This document shows positions 16,423 through 24,378 of a stretch of 56,318 nucleotides of DNA, in pieces. This DNA is from Gammaproteobacteria bacterium. GTDB taxonomy: Bacteria > Pseudomonadota > Gammaproteobacteria > Steroidobacterales > Woeseiaceae. Location of the stretch: the NCBI GenBank assembly GCA_018677555.1, contig JAHHOT010000166.1, positions 1 to 56,318 of the forward strand, read 5' to 3'. Within the stretch, counting starts at the first letter, position 1. Each line of letters begins with the position of its first letter. A program made the position numbers and the translations under genes. Under the pieces are notes generated by a model. It was given only the letters and a program-made list of their open reading frames with translations. It did not search any database and was not told the origin of the DNA.

Positions 16423-17626
16423 CGGCAATCCAATTATTCTCGCGTTTTCGGGCGGACTCGATACGTCATTCTGCGTGCCATGGCTGAAGGAAAATTACGG
16501 CCGCGAGGTGGTCACCGCAACCATCGACACCGGCGGCATCGATGCGAAGGCTGCGGCGCAATTGCATGACCGCGCGCTGGCGCTCGGCGCCAGAGAGCAT
16601 GTGCTGGTCGACTGCCGCGACGAATTCTTCCACGGCGTACTGCGGTACCTCATCGCCGGCAACGTGCGTCGCGGCCAGCTTTACCCGCTGTGCGTCGGAG
16701 CAGAACGTGGCGTGCAGGCGTCGCAGCTTGCCAAACTGGCCGCCGAGCGCAACGCAACGACGGTTGCTCATGGATGTACCGCTGCCGGAAACGACCAGGT
16801 CCGTTTCGAAGTCGCGCTGCGCACGCTTAGCCCGGGCGTCGAGGTACTCGCACCGGTGCGCGACAACAGCTGGATCCGTGAGGAGCAACTTGCTTATCTG
16901 AGCAGCCACGACCTGCCGCTGCCGGCGCAAGGCTCGGACTACTCGATCAACCGCGGCTTGTGGGGCATCACGATTGGCGGCCGCGAGACGCTGACCTCCG
17001 CAGGATCGATACCGGAACACGCCTGGGTATTGTCGAGGAACGCATTCGACGAGCCCCGGGAAGCGACTGCACACAAGCTCAGCTTTGAAAAGGGCGTGCC
17101 CGTGTCGCTGGATGGCGAATCGATGCAGCCCGTGGCGCTGATCGAAAAGCTCGAACAACTCGGCGGGACCTACGGCATTGGCCGCGGCATTCACCTTGGC
17201 GACACTGTTCTCGGAACGAAAGGTCGCGTGGCGTTCGAGGCGCCAGCCGCCGCGATTCTCATCGAAGCACATCGCGAGCTCGAGAAACTCGTTCTCAGCG
17301 CGCAGCAGCAGCGCGTCAAGGATAGCGTAGCGACAATTTACGGTGACCTAGTGCACGAGGGCAAACAACTCGATCTCGCTTGCCGGGATATCGAAGCCTT
17401 GCTCGCGTCGTCACAGGCGCGGGTCAGCGGCGAGGTGCGCTTCACTCTGCGACCGGGCTGTCTGTTCATTGACGGTACGACGTCGCCACACTCGCTCCTC
17501 GCCGCGACAAAAGGAGTTTACGGCGAGGCAGCCGGCGAATGGACCGCATCCGACGCCTTGGGTTACTCGCGAATCCTGAGCCTTGCCGGCAGTCTGCAGA
17601 CGCGCGCCGGCGGGCAAGGGAGCTGA
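16412..17626 (+). CDS. argG: Argininosuccinate synthase, Bacteroidetes-like subtype
   Basis: Joins citrulline and aspartate with ATP. 404 residues; PP-loop AFSGGLDTSF (11-20), AHGCTAAGNDQVRF and YSINRGLWG are catalytic-family signatures. LYPLCVGAERG, GRGIHLGDTVLGTKGRVAFEAPAA and the following EAHRELEKL stretch match by eye the subtype found in Bacteroidetes rather than the usual proteobacterial enzyme. (Longer run shown in pieces: GRGIHLGDTVLG and TKGRVAFEAPAA.) ATG 16412 overlaps the argR end. The subtype, together with gene order, suggests the operon was acquired or is shared with that pathway type. Confidence 0.93.
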   Translation: MSSNGNPIILAFSGGLDTSFCVPWLKENYGREVVTATIDTGGIDAKAAAQLHDRALALGAREHVLVDCRDEFFHGVLRYLIAGNVRRGQLYPLCVGAERGVQASQLAKLAAERNATTVAHGCTAAGNDQVRFEVALRTLSPGVEVLAPVRDNSWIREEQLAYLSSHDLPLPAQGSDYSINRGLWGITIGGRETLTSAGSIPEHAWVLSRNAFDEPREATAHKLSFEKGVPVSLDGESMQPVALIEKLEQLGGTYGIGRGIHLGDTVLGTKGRVAFEAPAAAILIEAHRELEKLVLSAQQQRVKDSVATIYGDLVHEGKQLDLACRDIEALLASSQARVSGEVRFTLRPGCLFIDGTTSPHSLLAATKGVYGEAAGEWTASDALGYSRILSLAGSLQTRAGGQGS

Positions 17627-17629
17627 CCG

Positions 17630-18694
17630 ATGCGTAGTGTATTCGTCGACAAAGTCGCCTCGGTTGCCCAGCACAGTAACCTCGGTCATGAGCTGCGATT
17701 GTCCAAGGACATACCCTGCGAGGAAGGGGTTTTGCTGGCCGTTCGCGTGCTCAACAACAAGAGCCGCTACAACCAGCTCGAACTGACCAGCGGCCGCATG
17801 GCAACCGTCAATCAGGGCGACATCATCGTCGGCGCGCTCGGCCATCGCAAGGCATTGCACGGTTATTCCGGACACCTGCCGACGGCGCTCGACGTCGGAT
17901 CGCAGGTGCAGATTCTCAATATCGGCGGCGTGCTCGGAATCTGCGATTCGGCCAATCCGGATGTCGGTGCGCCGTTCGATTGCGAGGTGCTGGGCACCGT
18001 GCTGCATTTCCCGTATCTCGGCGAACGCATCGGTGTGCCTGCGCGCGCCGGGGCCCGCACGCTGGATCGCGACATCGTGCTCGACGTCCAGGATGTACCC
18101 ATCGTCGCACTCGCCGGCACCTGCATGGACTCGGGCAAGACGGCCGCAGCCTGCGCGATCGTCGGACGGTTGCGTCATCGCGGTTACGATGTTGCCGCCT
18201 GCAAGGCAACGGGCGTTTCCCTGCGCCGCGACATCCTGGCAATGGAAGATGCCGGGGCATCCAGTACCATGATTTTTTCCGATCTCGGGATTGTCACCAC
18301 CACCGCCGACAATGGGCCTGCGCTAACGCGCTCGCTGCTCAATTCACTGGCGGAAGCGCGCCCGGACGTCATCGTCATCGAGCTCGGAGACGGCTTGCTG
18401 GGCGCGTACGGGGTGGAAGCGATTCTGTCGGACGAGGCAATTCGCGACGCGTTGACCTCGGTCGTGCTGTGCGCGAACGACCCCGTAGCCGCGTGGGGCG
18501 GTGCCCGCATACTGCGCGAGCAATTTGCGATCGAACCCACGGTCGTGACCGGGCCGGCAACGGACAACGACGTAGGTATTGACCAGATCGCCGAGCGCTT
18601 GTCGCTTCGCGGTATAAACGCACTGAGCAACGGAGCGGCGCTGGGCGACGCGGTTGCCGAACTTCTGCCGTCAAAACGCGGTGGCGTGTCATGA
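17630..18694 (+). CDS. P-loop protein of unknown function inside the arginine operon (DUF1611/dethiobiotin synthetase-like)
   Basis: 354 residues, function not known. Residues 1-155 form an alpha/beta N-terminal domain (GALGHRKALHGYSGHLPTA near 69-87). The C-terminal domain opens with a P-loop GTCMDSGKT (163-171) like the GTxTxxGKT of dethiobiotin synthetase and GTDxxxGK of DUF1611 proteins, then CKATGVSLRRD (191-201) and ELGDGLLGAYG (251-261), which sits where DUF1611 proteins have EGQGSL. It begins 4 nt after argG and overlaps argC by 4 nt, so it is part of the arginine pathway unit. A DUF1611 relative, DgcN, has been reported as a glutamate N-acetyltransferase in D-glutamate catabolism; since no argA is present here, an N-acylglutamate-forming role is my hypothesis. 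Confidence 0.75.
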   Translation: MRSVFVDKVASVAQHSNLGHELRLSKDIPCEEGVLLAVRVLNNKSRYNQLELTSGRMATVNQGDIIVGALGHRKALHGYSGHLPTALDVGSQVQILNIGGVLGICDSANPDVGAPFDCEVLGTVLHFPYLGERIGVPARAGARTLDRDIVLDVQDVPIVALAGTCMDSGKTAAACAIVGRLRHRGYDVAACKATGVSLRRDILAMEDAGASSTMIFSDLGIVTTTADNGPALTRSLLNSLAEARPDVIVIELGDGLLGAYGVEAILSDEAIRDALTSVVLCANDPVAAWGGARILREQFAIEPTVVTGPATDNDVGIDQIAERLSLRGINALSNGAALGDAVAELLPSKRGGVS

Positions 18695-19743
18695 TCGCTG
18701 CGACGGTCATCGGCGCGACCGGTTACGTCGGCGGAGAACTGTTGCGACTGATCGCCACGCACCCGGAATTCGAATTGTCGGCTGCCGTCTCGTCAAGTCG
18801 GGCAGGCCAACACATCGGGCGCGTCTTCCCGCACCTGGCAAGTGACTACAGGGAGGTGGCGTTTTCGGATTCAGGTGACTGGCTCGAGCGCCTCGAGCGA
18901 GGCTCGAAGCTGGCACTGTTTTCTGCGGCGCCGCACGGCGCGTCGGCTGCCGCGGTCGCGCAGGCGATGGAAACCGGCGCCGCGCGCGACGTTGACATGC
19001 GCGTGGTCGATTCGTCGGCCGATTTCAGGTATTCATCGGCCAGTGAGTTCGCTGCCATTTACGGCGTCGAACACCCTGTCCCACAGTTGCTCGATCAGTT
19101 CCTTTGCGCCCTGCCCGAGCACGTCAAAGATTCCCCGAAGCACAACGTTGGACACCCGGGTTGTTTTGCAACCGCGATCCTGCTGGCGGCAATGCCGCTC
19201 GTCGCATCCGGGTCTGTCAGCGGTGAGTTGTTCGTCAGCGGCATTACGGGCAGCACCGGTTCGGGCCGCAGCCCGCAGGCAGGCACGCATCATCCGGAGC
19301 GACACAGCAATCTCTACGCTTACAAACCACACGCGCATCGCCACGTGCCGGAGGTCGAGAATCTGCTGCGACGGACGACGAAACGCGACACGCAGGTGCT
19401 GTTCGTGCCGCACTCCGGCCCATTTGCGCGCGGTATCCACGTTACCGTGCAAGCAAAGCTGGCCGACGCGACAAGCGAGCAAGAGTTGCGCCAGGTTGTT
19501 TCCGACTACTACGCCGATGCGGAATTTGTCGAGGTCGTCGACGGTACGCCACGGCTGAAGGACGTAGTGGCCAGTAACTACTGCCATATAGGCGTCGCCG
19601 TTGAAGGGGAATATGCGGTTGTCATGTCAACGATCGATAACCTCGTCAAGGGTGCTGCCGGCGGTGCGATGCAGTGGATGAACAGGCTCTGGGCGATCCC
19701 GGAGTGCACCGGACTGCAGGCCAACGCACCGGCGTGGACGTAG
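18691..19743 (+). CDS. argC: N-acyl-gamma-glutamyl-phosphate reductase
   Basis: NADPH-dependent reduction of N-acylglutamyl phosphate to the semialdehyde. 350 residues: Rossmann GATGYVGGELLRL (8-20), nucleophile Cys158 in GHPGCFATA, and HNVGHPG preceding it. Typical ArgC type 1 length. Whether acetyl or succinyl is carried depends on the pathway variant, discussed under argF'. ATGA overlap with the preceding gene. Confidence 0.94.
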   Translation: MIAATVIGATGYVGGELLRLIATHPEFELSAAVSSSRAGQHIGRVFPHLASDYREVAFSDSGDWLERLERGSKLALFSAAPHGASAAAVAQAMETGAARDVDMRVVDSSADFRYSSASEFAAIYGVEHPVPQLLDQFLCALPEHVKDSPKHNVGHPGCFATAILLAAMPLVASGSVSGELFVSGITGSTGSGRSPQAGTHHPERHSNLYAYKPHAHRHVPEVENLLRRTTKRDTQVLFVPHSGPFARGIHVTVQAKLADATSEQELRQVVSDYYADAEFVEVVDGTPRLKDVVASNYCHIGVAVEGEYAVVMSTIDNLVKGAAGGAMQWMNRLWAIPECTGLQANAPAWT

Positions 19744-19747
19744 ACGA

Positions 19748-20938
19748 ATGAATGAATCTGCATTCCAGAAAGCGCTGAGCGACCCACGCGTGCGCGAAGC
19801 GGCATCGACGTTGCCCGTGTATGCACAGTTTCCCTTCATCCCGGTGCGCGCAGCGGGATGCGACATCATTACCGAGGACGGGCGGCAGATCCTCGACCTG
19901 TACGGCGGCCACGCAGTTGCTGCTCTCGGCTACGCGCATCCGCGCCTGGTTGGCGCTATCCAGGACCAGGCGCAGCGCTTGTTGTTTCAAAGTAATGCGG
20001 TTGCGCTGGAGATTCGCGCAGAAGCGGCCGAACATCTCGTCGCCGTTGCGCCGGACAACCTGACGCGTGCTTTTTTTGTCAACAGCGGTGCGGAAGCGAA
20101 CGAAAACGCACTGCGCATGGCAATTCTTGCGACGGGCCGCAAGAAAATACTCGCGATAACGCAAGGGTTCCACGGCCGCACCGCCGCCGCTGCCGCGGTA
20201 ACCTGGAATGCTCGCGAAAACTGGTACGGCTTTCCGTACACACCTTTTGACGTTGACTTCATTCCGCGCAATGACGTGGATGCGGTGCACGAGATGGTGA
20301 ACGCGGATGTCGCGGCCGTCATTTTCGAACCGGTACAGGGAGTTGCTGGCGCGTTCGATCTGTCGATGGAATTCGTGGAGGCGCTGCGCCAGGCGACACG
20401 GGCATGTGGCGCTCTGCTGATCGCCGATGAAGTCCAGTCCGGCATGGGCCGGTCAGGGCGGTTTTTCGCGGTGCAGGCGCTCGACGTCGAACCGGATCTG
20501 CTCACCAGCGCCAAGGGTCTGGCCGGGGGTATCCCCTGCGGTGCCGTGCTCGCCAGCGAGGACGCGTCGATGACCGTAAGCCAGGGATCGCTCGGTTCCA
20601 CGTTCGGCGGCGGGCCTGTCGCCGTCGCCGCAATCCTCGCCGTCATTCAGACCATCAGGGAAGAGGACCTGCTGGCCAACGTGCGGCGCCGCGAGGCACA
20701 GATTCGCGAGCACTGCGTCGTCGGTCCGGTCCGCTCGATCCAGGGCATGGGCCTGCTGCTCGGGCTGGTCTGCGACCGCCCGGCGAAAGAAGTGCAAAGC
20801 GCACTGCTCGAACACGACATACTCACCGGAACCAGCAGCGATCCGGACGTGCTACGCCTGCTGCCACCGCTGGTCCTGCAATCGGCACACGTTGCCCGAC
20901 TGGCCGACACGCTTGCCACCATTGCCCCTGCTGCCTGA
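19748..20938 (+). CDS. argD: N-acylornithine aminotransferase
   Basis: PLP aminotransferase converting N-acylglutamate semialdehyde to N-acylornithine. 396 residues. NSGAEANENALRMA binds the cofactor phosphate, Asp227 lies in ADEVQSGMGRSG, and the Schiff-base Lys256 in TSAKGLAGG. FEPVQGVAG holds the conserved Glu. ATG 19748 is 4 nt after the argC stop. Confidence 0.93.
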   Translation: MNESAFQKALSDPRVREAASTLPVYAQFPFIPVRAAGCDIITEDGRQILDLYGGHAVAALGYAHPRLVGAIQDQAQRLLFQSNAVALEIRAEAAEHLVAVAPDNLTRAFFVNSGAEANENALRMAILATGRKKILAITQGFHGRTAAAAAVTWNARENWYGFPYTPFDVDFIPRNDVDAVHEMVNADVAAVIFEPVQGVAGAFDLSMEFVEALRQATRACGALLIADEVQSGMGRSGRFFAVQALDVEPDLLTSAKGLAGGIPCGAVLASEDASMTVSQGSLGSTFGGGPVAVAAILAVIQTIREEDLLANVRRREAQIREHCVVGPVRSIQGMGLLLGLVCDRPAKEVQSALLEHDILTGTSSDPDVLRLLPPLVLQSAHVARLADTLATIAPAA

Positions 20939-20945
20939 GGTAATC

Positions 20946-21953
20946 ATGAAATCGTTTAACGACCTGGCCGACTTTACCCGCGACGAAGTGCTTGAACTGC
21001 TGAAGCTCGCCGTGCGTCTCGATCGAGAACCCGAACCCGAAGCGCTGCGCGGCAAGGTACTGGCGCTGCTGTTTCTGAGCCCGTCCCTGCGCACCCTGGC
21101 ATCGTTCCAGGCAGCGATGACACGGCTCGGCGGCGGTTCGTTCGTCATCTCGCCCGACATGTCCATACATGGACTGGAAACCAGGCCGGGTATCGTCATG
21201 GATGGCACTGCCGCCGAGCACATTCGGGAAGCGGTGCCGGTTATTGCCTCCTACGGCGATGCCATCGGCATACGCGCGTTCGCCGAACGCAAGGATCTGC
21301 AGAAAGACCTGGCGGAAACTGAATTCACGGCACTCACCGAGCTGATCGATACGCCATGGATCAACATGGAATCGGCGATGAATCATCCCTGCCAGAACCT
21401 GGCCGACTGGAAGACGCTGGATGACCTGTCGATTCCGGAAAACGGCGGCAAGTTCGTGCTGAGCTGGGCATATCACCCCAAAGCCCTGCCGCTTGCCGTG
21501 CCGGCGTCGACCTTGTACATGGCAGCACGGCGCGGGATGGACGTCACGATCCTGCGTCCCGAAGGCTTCGAGCTGCCCGCCGAAATCATGCGCAAGGCCG
21601 AACACGCGGCAAACGGCGCCGGTGGTTCGATTCGGGAAACCGATGAGCGCCGGGAAGCCATGGAGGGTGCCCACGTTATCTACGCCAAGTCCTGGTCATC
21701 GACGCGCCACTACGGCGACCGGCTTGGCGACCAGGGCCTGAGAAACGAGTTGGTCGACTGGTGCGTCGATGAGCCCTGGTTCGACACCGCGCGGGACGAT
21801 TGCCGCTTCATGCATTGCCTGCCGGTGCGACGCGGCGTCGTCGTCAGCGAGCCCGTGCTTGACGGGCCTCGCAGTGTCGTCATTCACGAAGCACGCAATC
21901 GCATGCTGGCACAAATGGCTGTGCTGCATCAGATGATGGGATCATCGACATGA
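20946..21953 (+). CDS. argF': N-acylornithine carbamoyltransferase, predicted N-succinylornithine type
   Basis: 335 residues. Carbamoyl-phosphate site SLRT (48-51), Arg110 in IGIRAF and HPCQ (147-150). It carries the signatures of the acylornithine branch (VMDG, AYHPK, HCLPVRRG) and not of ordinary ornithine transcarbamylase. In the MDGxxxEH loop the residue that is Glu92 in Xanthomonas acetylornithine transcarbamylase and Pro90 in Bacteroides succinylornithine transcarbamylase is Ala90 here. Published mutagenesis showed Glu92 to Ala, Pro, Ser or Val turns the acetyl enzyme into a succinyl enzyme, so N-succinyl-L-ornithine is the likely substrate. The usual SxRTR reads SLRTL. TGAGGTAA upstream of ATG 20946 is a good ribosome binding site. 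Confidence 0.88.
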   Translation: MKSFNDLADFTRDEVLELLKLAVRLDREPEPEALRGKVLALLFLSPSLRTLASFQAAMTRLGGGSFVISPDMSIHGLETRPGIVMDGTAAEHIREAVPVIASYGDAIGIRAFAERKDLQKDLAETEFTALTELIDTPWINMESAMNHPCQNLADWKTLDDLSIPENGGKFVLSWAYHPKALPLAVPASTLYMAARRGMDVTILRPEGFELPAEIMRKAEHAANGAGGSIRETDERREAMEGAHVIYAKSWSSTRHYGDRLGDQGLRNELVDWCVDEPWFDTARDDCRFMHCLPVRRGVVVSEPVLDGPRSVVIHEARNRMLAQMAVLHQMMGSST

Positions 21954-22888
21954 CAGCAAACCAGGATCGGGCCATTGTCGTCTCAGCGCTGAAACACGCG
22001 GCGCCCTACATACGGCTGTTCAAGAAGAAAGTGTTCGTTCTCAAGGTCGGCGGCGAGATCTTTGCCGACGTCGCCAGCACGCGCGCACTGATGGAACAGG
22101 TGGGAATACTGCACCAGGTTGGCATTCGCGTGGTGCTGGTGCACGGCGGCGGACCGCAATCCACGGAGCTCGCGGGTGCGCTCGGGCTGGACACCACGTT
22201 TATCGAGGGACGCCGGGTCACCGATCAGTCTTCGCTGGACGTCGCGACCATGGTGCTGAACGGGCAGATCAACACGCGCATACTGGCTTCGTGCCGCGAC
22301 CTGGAAATACCGGCAGTCGGCATCAGCGGTGTCGATGCCGGGCTCATTCGCGCGCACCGCCGTCCGCCGGTGCAGACGGAAAACGGCGGATCCGTCGACT
22401 ACGGATACGTGGGCGATATCGAATCCGTCGATGCGGACATCCTGCGCAAGCAACTCGACAACGGGCTTATGCCGGTGGTCAGTCCCTTGTCCTGCGACTC
22501 GACCGGCACATTGCTCAACATCAACGCCGATACGGTCGCCGCAGCCATCGCTGCCGAGCTCGATGCGGAAAAACTGATTCTTGCAACGGGCGCGCCGGGC
22601 ATACTCGAGGATGCGTCCGACCCGGGATCGCTGATTTCCTATGTAGACCGCAGCGAGCTGCAACGCTTGCGCGACAACGGCAAGCTCGCCGACGGTATGC
22701 TGCCCAAAGCTGCGGCCATCGATGCCGCGCTCGCGAACGGCGTGCAGCGCGTGCACGTCATCTCCTACAAGGTGCCGGACAGCCTGTTGCTCGAAGTATT
22801 CACCAATGAAGGCACCGGTACGCTGGTCGTGAATGATATCGCCGCGCTCACGCCGGAAGAGCAGGCTGCACCCGGGGACGCCGCGTGA
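21950..22888 (+). CDS. argB: N-acylglutamate kinase
   Basis: Phosphorylates the gamma-carboxyl of N-acylglutamate. 312 residues, a stand-alone kinase with no fused GNAT domain, unlike the NAGS-kinase fusions of Xanthomonas. FVLKVGGEIF holds the first catalytic Lys, VLVHGGGPQ the phosphate loop; GNxxNxN-like LLNINADTVAAAIA and LILATGAPGI follow; KAAAIDAAL closes the site. ATGA overlap with argF'. An N-terminal helix of about 20 residues precedes the kinase fold, as in arginine-inhibited enzymes, so feedback control is possible. Confidence 0.92.
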   Translation: MTANQDRAIVVSALKHAAPYIRLFKKKVFVLKVGGEIFADVASTRALMEQVGILHQVGIRVVLVHGGGPQSTELAGALGLDTTFIEGRRVTDQSSLDVATMVLNGQINTRILASCRDLEIPAVGISGVDAGLIRAHRRPPVQTENGGSVDYGYVGDIESVDADILRKQLDNGLMPVVSPLSCDSTGTLLNINADTVAAAIAAELDAEKLILATGAPGILEDASDPGSLISYVDRSELQRLRDNGKLADGMLPKAAAIDAALANGVQRVHVISYKVPDSLLLEVFTNEGTGTLVVNDIAALTPEEQAAPGDAA

Positions 22889-24072
22889 CGCGCCTGTGGG
22901 AAAAAGGGCTTCCGCTGGACGAGCGTGTCCTGCAGTACACCGCCGGCGAGGATCACCTGCTCGATGCACGCCTGGTCGCCCACGATATCCGTGGCTGTAT
23001 CGCGCACGCCGGGATGCTGGCCGAGCAGAATCTGCTCAGCAGCGACGACTTTGCGGCGATTTGTCGCGGCCTGACCGAGCTCGGCGAGGAGTTCGCCGCC
23101 GGACAATGGCAGATCGAATTAACGGATGAAGATGCACATACCGCAATCGAATCCAGGTTAACTGAAAAGATTGGCGAGGCCGGCGGTCGCCTGCACCTTG
23201 GCCGATCGAGAAACGACCAGGTTCTGACCGCGCTGCGTCTTTACCTGCTCGATGCGAGTGCAGAAGTCGGCGGCAGTATTGCTGGTCTTTGCGACGCGCT
23301 CGATGGCCTTGCGGCCCGGCAGGGAGACGTCGGTCTCCCGGGATATACCCACATGCAGCACGCAATGCCGTCCAGCGTCGGATTGTGGTGCGCTGGTTTC
23401 CGCAGCGCGTTCGACGACGCAATCGCCGGCCTTCACTCCGCGCGGCGCCGCATTGACCAGAATCCCCTGGGCAGTGCCGCTGGCTACGGTGCACCCGGGC
23501 TCCCGCTCGATCGCGAATCGACCACGGCGAAACTCGGCTTCGCCGTGACCCAGGAACCGGTCACCGCAGTACAGCTGTCGCGCGGCAAGGGTGAAGCCGG
23601 TTTGTTGTTCGAACTCACGCTGTTGCTCACCGACCTTGGCCGGCTCGCCAGCGACCTGTTGCTGTTCTATACACAGGAATTCGGCTACGTGCGCCTGGCG
23701 CCCCAGGTTACGACGGGTTCATCGATCATGCCGCAGAAGCGGAATCCTGACGTGCTCGAACTGATCCGGGCATCCGGCGCTACGGCGCAGGCGTCATTGA
23801 TGGAATGCCTCGCGCTAATCGCAAAATTGCCGTCCGGGTTCCAGCGTGACATGCAGCGCATGAAAGCACCGCTATTCCGCACGATCGACCTTGCCGTCGA
23901 CAGCGTGGATATCATGGCGTACCTGTTGAGCACGCTCGAATTCGTTCCCGACAGGATCGAGCTGGACGAGAGTCTGCACGCGGCCGGGGAAGCGAATGCA
24001 ATGGTCATGTCGGAGGGAATTCCGTTTCGCGAGGCCTATCGGCGCGTCGCGCAAAAATACGCCGCTGACTAG
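22885..24072 (+). CDS. argH: Argininosuccinate lyase
   Basis: Releases arginine and fumarate. Starts with GTG overlapping the argB stop (GTGA). 395 residues, clearly shorter than the usual 430-460, because the C-terminal helical region is trimmed. Superfamily signature GSSIMPQKRNPD with the flexible loop Ser, GRSRNDQV and TPGYTHMQHA-like GYTHMQHAMPSS are intact, so activity is expected. Last gene of the operon, followed by a strong stem-loop. Confidence 0.93.
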   Translation: MTRLWEKGLPLDERVLQYTAGEDHLLDARLVAHDIRGCIAHAGMLAEQNLLSSDDFAAICRGLTELGEEFAAGQWQIELTDEDAHTAIESRLTEKIGEAGGRLHLGRSRNDQVLTALRLYLLDASAEVGGSIAGLCDALDGLAARQGDVGLPGYTHMQHAMPSSVGLWCAGFRSAFDDAIAGLHSARRRIDQNPLGSAAGYGAPGLPLDRESTTAKLGFAVTQEPVTAVQLSRGKGEAGLLFELTLLLTDLGRLASDLLLFYTQEFGYVRLAPQVTTGSSIMPQKRNPDVLELIRASGATAQASLMECLALIAKLPSGFQRDMQRMKAPLFRTIDLAVDSVDIMAYLLSTLEFVPDRIELDESLHAAGEANAMVMSEGIPFREAYRRVAQKYAAD

Positions 24073-24078
24073 CCCGGA

Positions 24079-24101
24079 GGGAGCCGCCGGCAGCGGCTCC
24101 C
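24079..24101 (+). terminator. GC-rich stem-loop after argH without a T-run
   Basis: GGGAGCCGC (24079-24087) and GCGGCTCCC (24093-24101) pair perfectly over 9 bp with a 5-nt loop, starting 6 nt after the argH stop. The absence of a following U tract means it may stabilise the arg mRNA 3' end or be a partial terminator. Confidence 0.5.
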
Positions 24102-24165
24102 GCGATGACTGCGATCTGCGGTACCATGCAGGCCGCGCAGCGCAATCCCTGACGGACGAAACGAC

Positions 24166-24378
24166 ATGCCCGACCGAATCCTTGCCATTGCCAGCGTACT
24201 GACCTCGTTGGCACTTCTCGTTGCCTGCGGTCAGAAAGGGCCGTTGTTCCTGCCCGGTGACCCGAGCCAGATCAGCACCACGATACCGTCGCAATCGGTG
24301 CCCCGCGGGCCGGCTGATGACCAGCCGGATGACGATGAGTCCGAGGATGACGGGAATCCGGAAAGACCCCGGCAATGA
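24166..24378 (+). CDS. lptM: LptM (YifL-type) small lipoprotein
   Basis: 70-residue outer-membrane lipoprotein: signal sequence with lipobox LLVAC at about 17-21, then the family hallmark CGQKGPLFLPGD. The family promotes LptD oxidative maturation. The C-terminal 30 residues are highly acidic and Pro-rich, probably disordered. Overlaps polA by 4 nt; upstream neighbour argH is across a stem-loop. The usual lysA/dapF neighbours are not present. Confidence 0.88.
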   Translation: MPDRILAIASVLTSLALLVACGQKGPLFLPGDPSQISTTIPSQSVPRGPADDQPDDDESEDDGNPERPRQ

